Of a stretch of 29,102 nt of DNA, positions 11,139 through 22,050 are shown piece after piece. The stretch covers positions 1 to 29,102 of the forward strand of contig JAJNNX010000105.1 of assembly GCA_023159155.1 (NCBI GenBank). Direction: 5' to 3'. Position numbers and translations under genes: made by a program. The notes beneath the pieces were generated by a model, which saw only the letters and a program-made list of their open reading frames with translations, was not told the DNA's origin and searched no databases. Source of the stretch: Ustulina deusta (taxonomy: Eukaryota; Ascomycota; Sordariomycetes; Xylariales; Xylariaceae). Positions within the stretch are counted from its first letter, which is position 1. Each line of letters starts with the position of its first letter.

Positions 11139-11541
11139 TAAAATTTTTTTTTTTAAAAAGTTTTTACTTTTTTTTATTTATATATAGTTTTATTTAAAAA
11201 AACTTTTTTTTCTAATTTATTATTTTAAATATATTACTATTTATATTTTATTTAGCTGCTTATTAAATAAGTTAATTTAAGTTAAAAAATTAATATTTAT
11301 TTAAAATTTTAAAATTTATTAAGCTTCAAAATCTATTAGTTTTTTTAAAATTAAAAAAACTAAACTAAATTTAAATTTAAATTTTATAAAAAATTACTTT
11401 ATAATAAAGCTTTTTTTAATAATTTATAATAAAAATATTAAAACTAAACTTTTTATTTTTTAACATAAAATTTTTTTAAACTATTTAAATATAATTTTTA
11501 AGCTAATTTTTATTAATTTATTTATTTTATATACTAATATT
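11139..11541. other. A+T-rich stretch with no assignable gene
   Basis: About 400 bp between copies 3 and 4 without an ORF, LTR end or RNA signature. Removing copy 3 joins it to 5261, so it belongs to the same old unassigned sequence as 2811-5261. Bases 11537-11541 (atatt) are the presumed left target duplication of copy 4. Confidence 0.6.
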
Positions 11542-11779
11542 TGTTATAATCAATCAAATAAAGCTTCTATAGCTAGTTTATTAATACTATAGACAAAAAC
11601 TCTAAACTAAAAAAGAAAAGAAAAAAAGAAAAAAAATTAGAGTTTATAAAATAAATAGATATAGACTTTATATATATAGCTGTAAAGTTATAAGTTAGTT
11701 TATGTATAGATTTTCTATTTTATTGCTATATAAGTCTAGAGTTCTTATAGGTTTTACTAAACCTATACTAACTATTATA
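11542..11779 (-). repeat. 3' LTR of copy 4
   Basis: A 238-bp antisense LTR, tgttataatcaatcaaataaagc to ctatactaactattata. It keeps the purine-rich run aaaaaagaaaagaaaaaaag that has collapsed to pure A in heavily mutated copies. The first 20 bases differ more from the family than in the other copies (caatcaaata in place of tagttaagta). Confidence 0.88.
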
Positions 11780-13979
11780 TTAGTTTTTTTATATTATATT
11801 GCTTTATTATTGTTTTTATAATTACTTAGAAATTTATTAGCTATTATTATATATATTTATTTTTATAAGTTTTATAAAATTAATTAAGCTTAATTAATAT
11901 ATTTTTAAAATTTTAAGCTATATATTAAATATTATTAAAATTATAGCTTTTTTAAATAATTTAATATTATAGCTTTTTATTTTTTTTATATACTTTTAAT
12001 TATTTAATTTATTTAATTTTAAATTTTGCTTTGCTATTAATATTTTTAACTAAAAATAGTAATTAAATTTATTAAAATAAAAAGTTATTGCTTGCATTTT
12101 ATAATTAATTAGTATAAAACAAGTTTTTTATTTTATAAAAATTAAATAAATTAAAAATATAGTTAAGTTTTTGTTTTTTTAAGATTTTAAAAAGTTTAAT
12201 TAATTAAAAATCTAATTTAATAATTAATATTTATATTATAAAGCTTTTTTTTTTAAAAAAACTTTATTTTTTATTTTAAAATTTACTAAGCGTTTTTTTT
12301 TATTAGTTTATAGTTTGTATTATTTTTATATAAGGGTTGCTATATTATATATTATTTTTTGAATGTTTTAAGTTTAGCAAACTAATTCGAGCGCTTATTA
12401 CTTAATATTAAAATTTATAATAGTTTTATTAATATTTATTATTAGAAAGTTTTATATTTTAACTCCTATTGCTATTTTTAGTAATAATATATTAATTAAT
12501 AAATATTATAAAAAATTATATATAAAATTTAAAATAAAAAAATAAATATTTTAATTATTTTAGTATTTATTAATATAAAAATAAAATTATTAATTTAATT
12601 TTTAATTTGTTAATTTTATTACTTTTTAGGTTTAAAAATAGTAAATATTATTAAAGCAGTGTTTAATATATATAAAACTATTAATTATTGCTATAAACTT
12701 AGAAATAAACAGTTCTATAGTATTTAATATTTATATATTTAATACGCTAAAAAATCTATATAAACTTTTATAATATTATATAACTAATAACTTTATAATT
12801 TTTATTTTTTTATTAAATAAAATTATAATTAAACAGCTAAACTTATTTATAAATATTTATATATAGTTATAACTCTATTAATTAAATAATATGTTTTTAT
12901 TATTTATTACTATATATTATTATATTATAGTTAATATAAATAATAAATAAATAAACTTAGAAATTTTATTTTATAATATTTTATTTTTTTTATAGTTATA
13001 ATAATTATATATATATTATTTATAATTATATTTTAAATAAAACTAGTAATATTTTTATTTTAATATTTTAATTATTTTATATTAACTTTAGTATATAATA
13101 ATTAAAAATATATAAATTTTTTAAATTAAAATTATATAAAAAAAAATAGTTTTATTTAAAGTAATTTTAAATATATATAGTTTTTTGTTTTTATTTTTTA
13201 GATCTTATAGCTAGTTTTTTTGTTTAATTAAGTTTATTATATTAGTTTTATAAAAAATATTAAATAAAAAGTTTATAATTAATATAAAACTTAATATTTT
13301 ATTAAATAAAACTAATATTATTTTTTTTTTTTAGTTTTTTTAATTTTAATTATAAAAAGTTTAACTATTTTTTTTAATAAAATATTAATTATTATTTTTT
13401 TTTGTTTTAATTAGTATTAAAAAATAATATTAAAGTTTAATAAAAAATTAGCGTAGTATATTAATTATATTAATAAAATCTATTTATTTAAAAAATATAA
13501 TAAAACTTAATAATTAGTTATTATAAACAATCTAGTTTTAAAAAGCTTTAAGTAATAATATTTTAAAGTTTATATTATTAATAAAAATTTATAGTTTTAA
13601 ATTAAATAAATTTGTTTAATTAATATTATTATTTTAAAAAAATATTTTATAAATTTTTAAATTTTATTTTTTTATTACTACTAAATAATTTTTTTTAATA
13701 TATTATATAAAATAATTATTTTTATTTATATTAGTTAGCTAGGCCTAAAAAAAGCTAAAACAAATATTTTATATATTAATAGTTTTATATATTTAAAAGT
13801 TTGTTTTTATTTTAGTCCTATTATAAATAGTTTATTTTTTTTTAATAATTAATTTAAAAAAGTAATAATTTTATTAATATAATAAATAAATATATAAATA
13901 TAATTATAAAACCTAAAAAATAACTAGATTAATTTAATATTTTTAAAATTATTAAAGTTCTAATTTAGAATTATTTAAA

Positions 13980-14600
13980 TTTTTATAAAATTAATTTTAA
14001 TTTTAATTTTAGTTTTTATAATTATTTTTAAATAATTAATAATAAATATATTAAAACAAAACTTTTTAATATTTTTTTAATATTTAGCTTAATATAAGTA
14101 ATAAATTATTTTTTTATAATAGATTTAGTATTATTTTTTAGTTTTAAAATAAATTAAAATATTATTTATATAAATATTTATAAATTTATTTAAAAATTTT
14201 TAAATTTATATATTAATAAAAGCTTATTATTAAATAAGTTTTATTTTTGAACTAAATAATAAAACTTTTTATTAAAATATTTTTTTATAAGTTTAAAAAA
14301 AAAATAATAATATAATTTTATAATTAATAATAATTAATAAAAAGTTTTAATAATATTTAGTTTTATAAAGCAAATAATATTATAATAATTAAACATAATA
14401 CTATTAATATTTAGAACTAATATAATTTAATTTTTTAAATATATATTTTTCTATTAATAATTAATTATAAATTTATATTTTATTTAATAAAGTTTATAGC
14501 TAGTAGTTTATTTATAAACTTTTTTTTAAATAAAATATATTATATAAATATTTAATATTAATAAAGTCTAAAGGTATATTTTTTATTATTAAGTTCTAGT
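13980..14600 (-). pseudogene. Reverse transcriptase remnant (copy 4)
   Basis: The catalytic-box remnant YINN lies at 14172-14161 on the minus strand, in the same context as in copy 3. The flanking sequence aligns with copies 3 and 5. No open frame remains. The limits are approximate. Confidence 0.55.
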
Positions 14601-15310
14601 ACTATATTAAATCTTAATTATAATAATAGTAAAATTTTAGATTTTTTTTTTAAAAAGAACTTTTTTAAATATAATAACTAAAAAAATAAAAAATTTTATA
14701 TTAATTTTATATATTTAAAGTTTTTTTTTTTTAAAAATAAAATTGGTTTATTATTAAAAATCTTTTATAATACTATTTAGTTAATTTAAATTTATTTTTT
14801 TTTATAAAATATTAATTATTTTTAAGTTTTTTTTAAATAGTTTAATATAATTATTTTTAGTTATTATAAATTTAATTATAATAAGCTTTTTTAAAGTTTT
14901 TTTAATTAGTTATTTTTATTTATTTTTATAAAAATAATTTTAAAAGTTTTATATAATTTTTTTAATAATAGCTTAGTTTTTGTTTTCTTTAGAAGTTATT
15001 ATATAAACCTTTTTTATTTTAGGTTTAAGGGTTCTAAGTTTTTTTTATGTTTTTTTAGTTTTAGTTATTTTTAGAATAATTGTTTTATTTTTAAAAAGTT
15101 ATTTTAATATTTAATTATATTAATTAATATTTTTTTATATTTTTAGGTTTATATTTTATTATTTATAATTAAAAAGTTTTATTATAATTATTAGTAAAAA
15201 TTAAGCTAATAAAAATAAATTATTTAACTAAATTAATTATTATTTTTAAGTTTTTATTAAAATATTTTATTTTATTAACTATTTAATACTAATAATAATA
15301 TTATAAATAA

Positions 15311-15546
15311 TGTCACGATTAGTTAAGTAAAGCTTCTATAGCTAGTTTATTAATACTATAAACAAAAACTCTAAACTAAAAAAAAAAAAAAGAAAAAAAG
15401 AAATTAAAGTTTATAGGGTAGGTAGATATAGACTCTATATATATAGCTATAGAATTATAAGTTAGTTTATACATAGACTTTCTATTTTATTGCTATATAG
15501 GTCTAAAGTTCTTATAAGTTTTGCTAAAACTATACTAATTATTATA
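15311..15546 (-). repeat. 3' LTR of copy 5
   Basis: A 236-bp antisense LTR from tgtcacgattagttaag to ctatactaattattata. The TGTCACG start shows what the LTR end looked like before CA-to-TA mutation. It keeps tatagggtaggtagatatagactct and tctattttattgctatataggtc. Confidence 0.9.
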
Positions 15547-15558
15547 TTATTTCTTTTT
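15547..15558 (-). promoter_or_regulatory. Polypurine tract remnant, copy 5
   Basis: On the minus strand this reads aaaaagaaataa directly before the 3' LTR, matching the purine tract of copies 3 and 6. Confidence 0.5.
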
Positions 15559-17456
15559 AAAACTGAAAGTTTAAATATAATTTTAATTTAAAATTATTAA
15601 TAATATTAGGTTTATATAGCTTTTTTATATTATATTACTTTATTATTATTTTTATAATTACTTATAAATTCATTAACTATTATTATATATATTTATTTTT
15701 ATAATTTTATAAAAAGTTCAAAAGTTTTTTTATAAGTTTTATAAAATTAATTAAGCTTAATTAGTATATTTTAAAAATTTTAGGCTATATACTAAATATT
15801 ATTAGAATTACAGCTTTTTTAAGCAATTTAATATTATAGCTTTTTGTTTTTTTTATATATTTTTAATTATTTAATTTGTTTAATTTTAAATTCTGTTTTA
15901 CTATTAATATTTTTAGCTAAAAATAATAACTAGATTTATTAAAATAAAAAGTTATTGCTTACTTTTTATAATTAGTTAATATAAAATAAGTTTTTTATTT
16001 TATAAAAATTAAACAAATTAAAAATATAGCTAAATTTTTATTTTTTTAGGATTTTAAAAAATCTAATTAACTAGAAGTTTAATTTAATAATTAGTATTTA
16101 TATTATAAAGCTTTTTCTTTTTAAAAAACTTTATTTTTTATTTTAAAATCTATTAGGTGTTTTTTTTTGTTAGCTTATAGCTTATATTATTTTTATATAA
16201 GGGTTGCTATATTATATACTATTTTTTAAACATTTTAGGTTTAATAAACTAGTTTATATATTTATTGCTTAATATTAAAATTTGCTATAGTTTTGCTAAT
16301 ATTTATTATTAAAAAGTTTTATGTTTTAATTTTTATTGCTATTTTTAATAGTAATATATTAATTAATAAATATTATAAAAAATTATATATAAAGTTTAAA
16401 ACAAAAAAGAAATATTTTAATTATTTTAATATTTATTAATATAAAAATAGAATTATTAGTTTAGTTTTTAATTAGTTAATTTTATTATTTTTTTGGTTTA
16501 AAAGTAGTAAATACTATTAAAACAATACTTAATACTTATAAAACTATTAATTATTACTATAAACTTAAAAATAAATAATCTTATATTATTTAATATTTAT
16601 ATATCTAATATACTAAAAAATTTATATAAACTTTTATAATATTATATAACTAATAAGTTTATAATATTTGTTTTTTTATTAAATAAAATTACAATTAAAT
16701 AGTTAAACTTATTTATAAATATTTATATATAGTTATAACTTTATTAGTTAAGCAGTATATTTTTATTATTTATTACTATATATTACTATACTATAGCTAA
16801 TATAAATAATAAATAAAAAAAACCTAAAGTTTTATTTTATAATATTTTTTTTTTTTTTATAATTATAATAATTATATATATATTATTTATAATTATATTT
16901 TAAATAAAACTAATAATATTTTTATTTTAATATTTTAATTGTTTTGTATTAATTTTAATATATAATAATTAAAAATATATAAGCTTTTTAAATTAAAATT
17001 ATATAAAAAAAAATAATCCTATTTAAAATAACTTTAAATATATATAGTTTTTTATTTAATTAAATTTATTAAATTAATTTTTTAAAAAATATTAAATAAA
17101 AAATCTATAATTAATATAAAATTTAGTATTTTATTAAATAAAACTAATAATATTATTTTTTTTTTAGTTTTTTTAGTTTTAATTATAAAAAGTTTAGTTA
17201 TTTTTTTTAATAAAATATTAGCTATTATATTTTTTTGTTTTAGTTAGTATTAAAAAATAATATTAAAGTTTAATAAAAAATTAACTTAATATATTTATTA
17301 TATTAATAAAATTTATTTATTTAAAAAATATAATAAAGTTTAATAATTAGTTATTATAAAAAATTTAGTTTTAAAAAGCTCTAAGTAGTGCAGCAGGGCT
17401 GGTGCTAGCGGCCCGCTGGCAGCTGCGAATGTAGCTGTACATTAATTGTTAGCCGT

Positions 17457-17480
17457 ATTCGGGCCGCCCGCGGCCCGAAT
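17457..17480. repeat. GC-rich hairpin in left LTR
   Basis: Perfect 10-bp arms around a 4-base loop. It is conserved without change in the right LTR at 20740-20763, while the surrounding sequence differs between the two. It lies about 40 bp upstream of the TATA box, so it may act as a control site; this is inferred. Confidence 0.8.
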
Positions 17481-17517
17481 CGGCTGATCTTCGGCTGTAT
17501 TCAGGGGTTCGAATAGC

Positions 17518-17525
17518 TATAAAAG
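17518..17525 (+). promoter_or_regulatory. TATA box in left LTR
   Basis: TATAAAAG in the context gaatagctataaaagccttcgaac, identical in the right LTR (20801-20808). Transcription would begin about 25-35 bases downstream, within the LTR, as expected for a retroelement promoter. It supports plus-strand orientation. Confidence 0.6.
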
Positions 17526-17684
17526 CCTTCGAACTTCTTAACGCAATACTTATTATATATATATAGGAATTTATATTAGTTTTTTAGTAGTAAGCGTTCT
17601 AGTTTATTTTTGTTATTTTTAGTTGTTTTTAGTATTAAGTTGCCCTATTTTTTTTTAATAGTATTTTTAGTAAGGCTACAATAA

Positions 17685-20040
17685 AGCAGTTTTTTATATA
17701 AATTTGTATATAATAATATTTGCAAACGCTTATTGCTTCTCGGAGCACGACCTATGATCGGAAACCAATACTTAATGCTTTTTTATACAAATTTATATAC
17801 GAATATGTCCATAATACGTTAATAGACTTAATGCTAGTTTTGTGCGAAAACCAACCTAGCTAACTTGACTAGCTAACTTAGCTAACCTACAAACAGCCAA
17901 TTCCCCGTACGAATATATCCACGAGCAGCCCTCCATACAAATCCATATACAAATCTGCTTATGGCTGTATAGCCTCCGGGGAAGCCTTTGTTCCAGTTTG
18001 CAATAGCTAATCGCCAATATTGCTACGTTAATCAGCTAAGTTGCTTTATTGGCTAGCTATACATATTGCCGCTGCATTAATTAGTCAAGTCTATATTCGG
18101 ATACCGTACGAACAAGTTGCTATACAAGTTTATATATAAACCTGCTTGTACGTATATTACCCATAGAAAGCTGTTGCTTTAAGTCCTTCGTTCAGTCCTT
18201 CAGTTAGCGTTTTATTAGCGATCAGCCGGATCTCCCGTTACGAACAGCCCTACGAATAGATTCCCATACATATTTGTATGTAAATACGCTTGTAGCACTG
18301 TAGCTTATAGGAAGGTTCGCTCTAAGCTACACATTTATTCCAAGCTTCTATTAGCTATACGTATACTTCCGTTTTTATTAATTTTGTTGTTTTAGCATTT
18401 TTACGGCGTTTTTAGTATTTTTGGCATTTCTATAGGTTTTCGTTATTTTTCAGGCTTCTAAACCGTTAATTAGTCAGGTCCTATACGAGTCGCCATACAA
18501 ACAAGTGCCTATATAGTTTATATGGGAGTTAGCTTGAATATGTACGGTCCAAGGGAAGCGCTATTAGAACCTTGTTTTTTGAAGCCTTGTTTTGGAAGCG
18601 TTGTTTGTTTAGTTTTTGTTGTAGTGTTTAGCGCTATATATCGCCCTTTAAGTTGTTGCGTTATTGATTAGCTAGGCCTACTACGTTTAGTAGCGTACAA
18701 ACATATTCACGTATTAATTTGTATGCAAATATATTCGTGGCTTATAAATAAACGTCTGTTTATAGTCTTAATCGACAAATTGCTATACTATTAATTAGCT
18801 AGTTTTTTGTTTTAGTAGCTATACGTTCAGTTCTTGCGATTTATAGCTGTACGAATAGATCCCCATATAATTTGTATATAAATATGCTGTTACACCTATA
18901 GTCCAAAAGAAGCTATTGTTTATTAGCTAATTAACGGACTGCCATACTGCCGATCGGCTAATTTAGTTATATACGCGTTGATTAGTTATATATACGTTAG
19001 TTAGTTCAGGTATTATATGTACGCGCTGCTAATTAGCTAGTTTAGCTATTATATATACGATTGATTAGCGATTTAGCTATTATATGTGCGTACAAGCAGC
19101 CACCTATACTAATTTGTATGTGTGTATGCTTGTATTAATATGTTATATTTTGTTTGCTATTGATTGGTAATTTTGTTATATATGTGTTAATTAGCGAGTT
19201 TATTACGTTTTATGCGATTTTTAGTTATTTGCTGTTGATTAGTAAGTTTATTATGTTTTAGTTATGTATAAGCAGGCGTATATATAGTTTTTTATGCGAA
19301 CTTGCTTGTATATATATTATTTATTTACGTAAGGGCTTTCTGATTAGTTATATACCGTTTATACCGATTAGTTTATTTGTTTGCTGTGCCGATTAGTTAG
19401 TTTCTGTGAAAGATATGAGTATATAAGCAGTTGCCCATACAAATTATATAGCAATCTGCTTACACCTATATAACCTATATATTGTACGCTTTATATATAT
19501 AGTAATACGCATATAGCGCTACGTATGCAGCACGCTGATCAGTTGAATCGCCATTGCTATACTAACTATGCAATTTGTTATGTATAAGCAACCTCCCATA
19601 CTATTTTATATGTGAACTTGTTTGTAGTATACAAATTATATGGTTAACTGTACTGCCGATTGGGACATATACAGCACTATAGATATAGCATAGCACTGCT
19701 GATTAATTTGTTATTGCTGCGCTGATCAGTTATTTGGTTACGTACAAACAACTCCCCATACTATTTTGTATGAAGACCTGTTCGTACTATATATGTTACA
19801 TAGTCATCGCAGCACTGCCGATTAATTCGTCATTGCCGCGCTGATCAGTCATTTTGTTGTTGCTACGCATACAGCACAGCACTGCCGATTAGTTAATGCG
19901 TCATTGCTGCGCTGATCAGCCATTTTGTATGCGTACGCACAGCACTGCCGATGTGTTATTGCTGCGCTGCCGATCGACAAGTTCCTTTCTGCGTACGAGC
20001 GGCTACCCATACTGATTTGTATGGGGACGTGCTTGCACTT
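17685..20040 (+). repeat. Array of about 14 diverged two-tier hairpin repeats
   Basis: A unit of about 48 bp recurs through the interior of the 3.55-kb element. The best copies have an outer stem GTACRAGC...GCTTGTAC and an inner stem CCCATAC...GTATGGG around a 5-7-base loop of the type tgattt or taattt. Approximate positions: 17685-17730, 17775-17812, 17921-17966, 18105-18154, 18251-18296, 18493-18540, 18694-18740, 18849-18892, 19089-19136, 19265-19312, 19421-19464, 19580-19627, 19741-19788 and 19991-20039. Spacing is about 85-250 bp, often 150-200. Copies to the left are more degraded, and the last is the most symmetrical. The recurrent motif gattagytag also occurs between units. The function is unknown; structural RNA repeats or small palindromic insertions are possible. 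Confidence 0.75.
19692..20005 (+). repeat. Short tandem repeats with core agcactgccgat...gctgcgctgatcag
   Basis: The phrase agcactgcygat starts at 19692, 19811, 19878 and 19941. The 67- and 63-bp steps are simple tandem units. The 119-bp step contains one extra hairpin unit (19741-19788). Each unit also carries ttattgctgcgctgatcag and attttg. The hairpin therefore appears to be an insertion into, or an expansion of, a shorter tandem unit that holds a small GCGTACGC palindrome at the same place (19931-19938). Confidence 0.7.
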
Positions 20041-20671
20041 GCAATTTTTAGAGTTATTTATTAAGTCTATCAATCCATTTACAAGGCCGATCAGGGCCTA
20101 TTCTATAAACTCCGACCTATATATATACCATCGGAAAATGTTACCGCAGTTATATAGAGATTTGTATGTATTAAGAGTAGTAAGAGCTACGGCGTAACTT
20201 TTTATATAGAGATTTAGCTTGGGTTCGAAGTGGTAGCCAACCGTAGCACCTACTTAGGTTCTAACACAAAATACTAGCAAATACTGCTACATACGTTAGG
20301 TCTGGACAGAATTGCATACGTTTTTATATAGGAATATGTCAAAGGATTACAAGAGAATGGGGCATTTGAAGGGCTAAAGGGTTATATTAAAGGGTTATGC
20401 CGAAGGGTAATGCTAGAGGGCATATAGCATACGGACCAAGGGAAGAAGCTATGGACTAAGGGAAGTCTATTGGAATATGTGACCGGTTTAGCAATCGGCT
20501 GATCAAGGGCTTGGTGGCCTAGTGGGTTAGGGCTGGTTCTTTTTTTTTTAGGCCGTTGAGGCCTAGGGGTTCAAGTGGGTGTTATGTTGTGTTATTTTTT
20601 TTTAGTATTTTTAGCTCTGCATTTTTGGATTCGAAGCTATCTAGAGAATAAGGCTTTAAATAAGGGAAGTT
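20040..20671 (+). other. 3' non-coding region of the 3.55-kb element
   Basis: About 630 bp without hairpin units and with no credible gene. The stretch 20345-20470 is purine-rich with repeated aaggg words. The octamer aagggaag occurs at 20438-20445, 20458-20465 and, as the presumed primer tract, 20662-20669, and also upstream at 18551-18558. A T-rich stretch (20538-20549) and pieces like ggggttcaag and gggttcgaag resemble RNA polymerase III B boxes, but there is no matching A box or cloverleaf. Confidence 0.5.
20658..20669 (+). promoter_or_regulatory. Polypurine tract of the 3.55-kb element
   Basis: aaataagggaag lies two bases before the right LTR. The position and composition fit the primer for plus-strand DNA synthesis, which supports the LTR-retroelement reading and its plus orientation. 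Confidence 0.6.
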
Positions 20672-20939
20672 TGTAGCAGGGCTAGTACTAGCGGCCCGCT
20701 GGCAGCTGCGAATATGGCTGTACGTCAATTGTTAGCTGTATTCGGGCCGCCCGCGGCCCGAATCGGCTGATCTTCGGCTGCATTCAGGGGTTCGAATAGC
20801 TATAAAAGCCTTCGAACTTCTTAGAGCAACACTTACTACACACGCATAGGAATTCATACTAGTTTTCTAGTAGCAGGCGTTCTAGTTTGTTTTTGTTGTT
20901 TTTAGTTGTTTTTAGTGTTAAGTTGCCCCGTCCTTCTTT
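20672..20939 (+). repeat. Right terminal direct repeat (3' LTR) of the 3.55-kb element
   Basis: A 268-bp partner of 17389-17656, less mutated. It contains the hairpin at 20740-20763 and TATAAAAG at 20801-20808. With a 5-bp duplication AGTAG it would end in cttcttt, which is unusual. With a 4-bp duplication GTAG it would end one base later in TA, the RIP form of the normal CA. Confidence 0.85.
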
Positions 20940-21449
20940 AGTAGTAATATTTTAAAATTTATATTATTACTAAAAATTTATAGTTTTAAATTAAGTAAAT
21001 TTATTTAATTAGTATTATTATTTTAAAAAAATATTTTATAAGTTTTTAAGTTATATTTTTTTATTATTACTAGATAATTTTTTTATAGCATTATATAAAA
21101 TTTTTATTTTTATTTATATTAGTTAGCTAGGCTTAAAAAAAGCTAAAATAAGTACTTTATATATTAGCAGTTTTATATGTTCAAAAGTTTGTTTTTGTTC
21201 TAGTCCTATTATAAATAGTTTATTTTTTTTAATAATTAATTTAAAAAAGTAGTAATTTTACTAATATAATAAATAAATATATAAATATAATTATAAAACT
21301 TAAAAAATAACTAAATTAATTTAATATTTTTAAAATTATTAAAGTTTTAATTTAAAATTACTTAAATTTTTATAAAGTTAATTTTAATTTTTACTTTAGT
21401 TTTTATAATTATTTTTAAATAATTAATAATAAATATATTAAAATAAAAT

Positions 21450-22050
21450 CTTTTAATATTTTTTTAATATCTAGCTTAATATAAATAATATATTACTTTT
21501 TTTATAATAAGTTTAGTATTATTTTTTAGTTTTAAAATAAATTAAAATATTATTTATATAAATATTTGCAAATTTATTTAAAAGTTTTTAAATTTATATA
21601 TTAATAAAAGCTTGCTATTAAATAAGTTTTATTTTTAAACTAAATAATAAAACTTTTTATTAAAATATTTTTTTATAAATTTAAAAAAAAAAAAAATAAT
21701 AATTTTATAATTAATACTATTTAGTTTTATAAACTAAATAGTATTATAATAATTAAATATAGTACTACTAATATTTAAAGCTAATATAATCTAATTTTTT
21801 AAATATATATATAATTTTTTTAATAATTAATTATAAACTTATATTTAATTAATTTAAATTTAAATATAAATAAAACAAAAATAATATTTAAGTTTATATT
21901 TTATTTAATAAAGTTTATAACTAGCAGTTTATTTATTAATTTTTTTTTAAATAAAATAAACTATATAAAAGTTTAATATTAATAAAGCTTAAAAGTATAT
22001 TTTTTATTATTAAGTTTTAGTATTATATTAAATTTTAGTTATAATAATAG
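21450..22050 (-). pseudogene. Reverse transcriptase remnant (copy 5)
   Basis: On the minus strand, 21560-21549 reads YINN within the segment KFANIYINNILIYFKT, a clear decay product of the YVDDILIYS region of gypsy reverse transcriptases. Further along, the sequence drops out of frame by one base relative to copy 6. Stops elsewhere make it non-functional. The outer limits are approximate. Confidence 0.7.

Larger units (their letters stand above)
11542..15310 (-). mobile_element. RIP-degraded gypsy retrotransposon, copy 4 (3' part)
   Basis: A leftward copy starting with its 3' LTR (11542-11779) and continuing through pol, co-linear with copy 3 from about 5570 to about 9180. At about 15300 it stops abruptly at the LTR of copy 5. 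Its remainder, with gag and the 5' LTR, must lie beyond copy 5, outside the window. About 68 bp directly inside the 3' LTR, including the polypurine tract, are missing compared with copies 3 and 5. All frames are closed by stops. Confidence 0.87.
17389..17656 (+). repeat. Left terminal direct repeat (5' LTR) of the 3.55-kb element
   Basis: A 268-bp repeat matching 20672-20939, with roughly 30 differences by eye. Many are C in the right copy against T here, for example cttattatatatata here against cttactacacacgca there. It contains a GC-rich hairpin (ATTCGGGCCG 17457-17466 with CGGCCCGAAT 17471-17480, loop cccg) and a TATA box at 17518-17525. The right boundary is uncertain by one to a few bases. 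Confidence 0.85.
17389..20939 (+). mobile_element. Non-coding 3.55-kb LTR-type element with hairpin array
   Basis: A 3551-bp insertion in the pol region of copy 5, much richer in G+C than its host. It has two 268-bp direct terminal repeats (17389-17656 and 20672-20939), both starting TGYAGCAGGGCT. The site is flanked by AGTAG (17384-17388 and 20940-20944); the uninterrupted site in copy 4 reads taagtaataatattt. A purine tract (aaataagggaag) precedes the right repeat, and a TATAAAAG box lies in each repeat on the plus strand. It is therefore interpreted as a plus-strand LTR retroelement. The interior has no plausible gag or pol: the longest ORFs are about 90 codons with unremarkable composition. 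It would depend on another element for enzymes. What it does contain is a set of diverged hairpins (see 17685-20040). It is less affected by RIP than the gypsy copies. Confidence 0.8.

Noticed and set aside
17940..18760. Degenerate protein gene in the interior of the 3.55-kb element
   Set aside because: I looked for zinc-knuckle, protease, reverse transcriptase and integrase motifs in this less mutated region and recognised none. The repeat structure explains the sequence better.
17685..20040. CRISPR array
   Set aside because: Repeats are diverged, unequally spaced (85-250 bp), and lie inside a retroelement-like insertion in a RIPed fungal-type context. There are no identical repeats or uniform spacers.
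19849..20073. 74-codon minus-strand ORF with repeated HRQCCA-type segments
   Set aside because: The protein repetition only mirrors the 63-67-bp DNA tandem repeat. There is no supporting start context or family resemblance.
19925..20197. 90-codon plus-strand ORF
   Set aside because: It lies in the repeated, hairpin-bearing region of a non-coding element. It overlaps an antisense ORF and reads through tandem repeats and a hairpin, with no recognisable domain.
20215..20260. tRNA or tRNA-derived SINE (gggttcgaagtgg resembles a B box)
   Set aside because: No A box at the right distance and no cloverleaf. Similar ggttcgaa words occur elsewhere in the element, including its LTRs.
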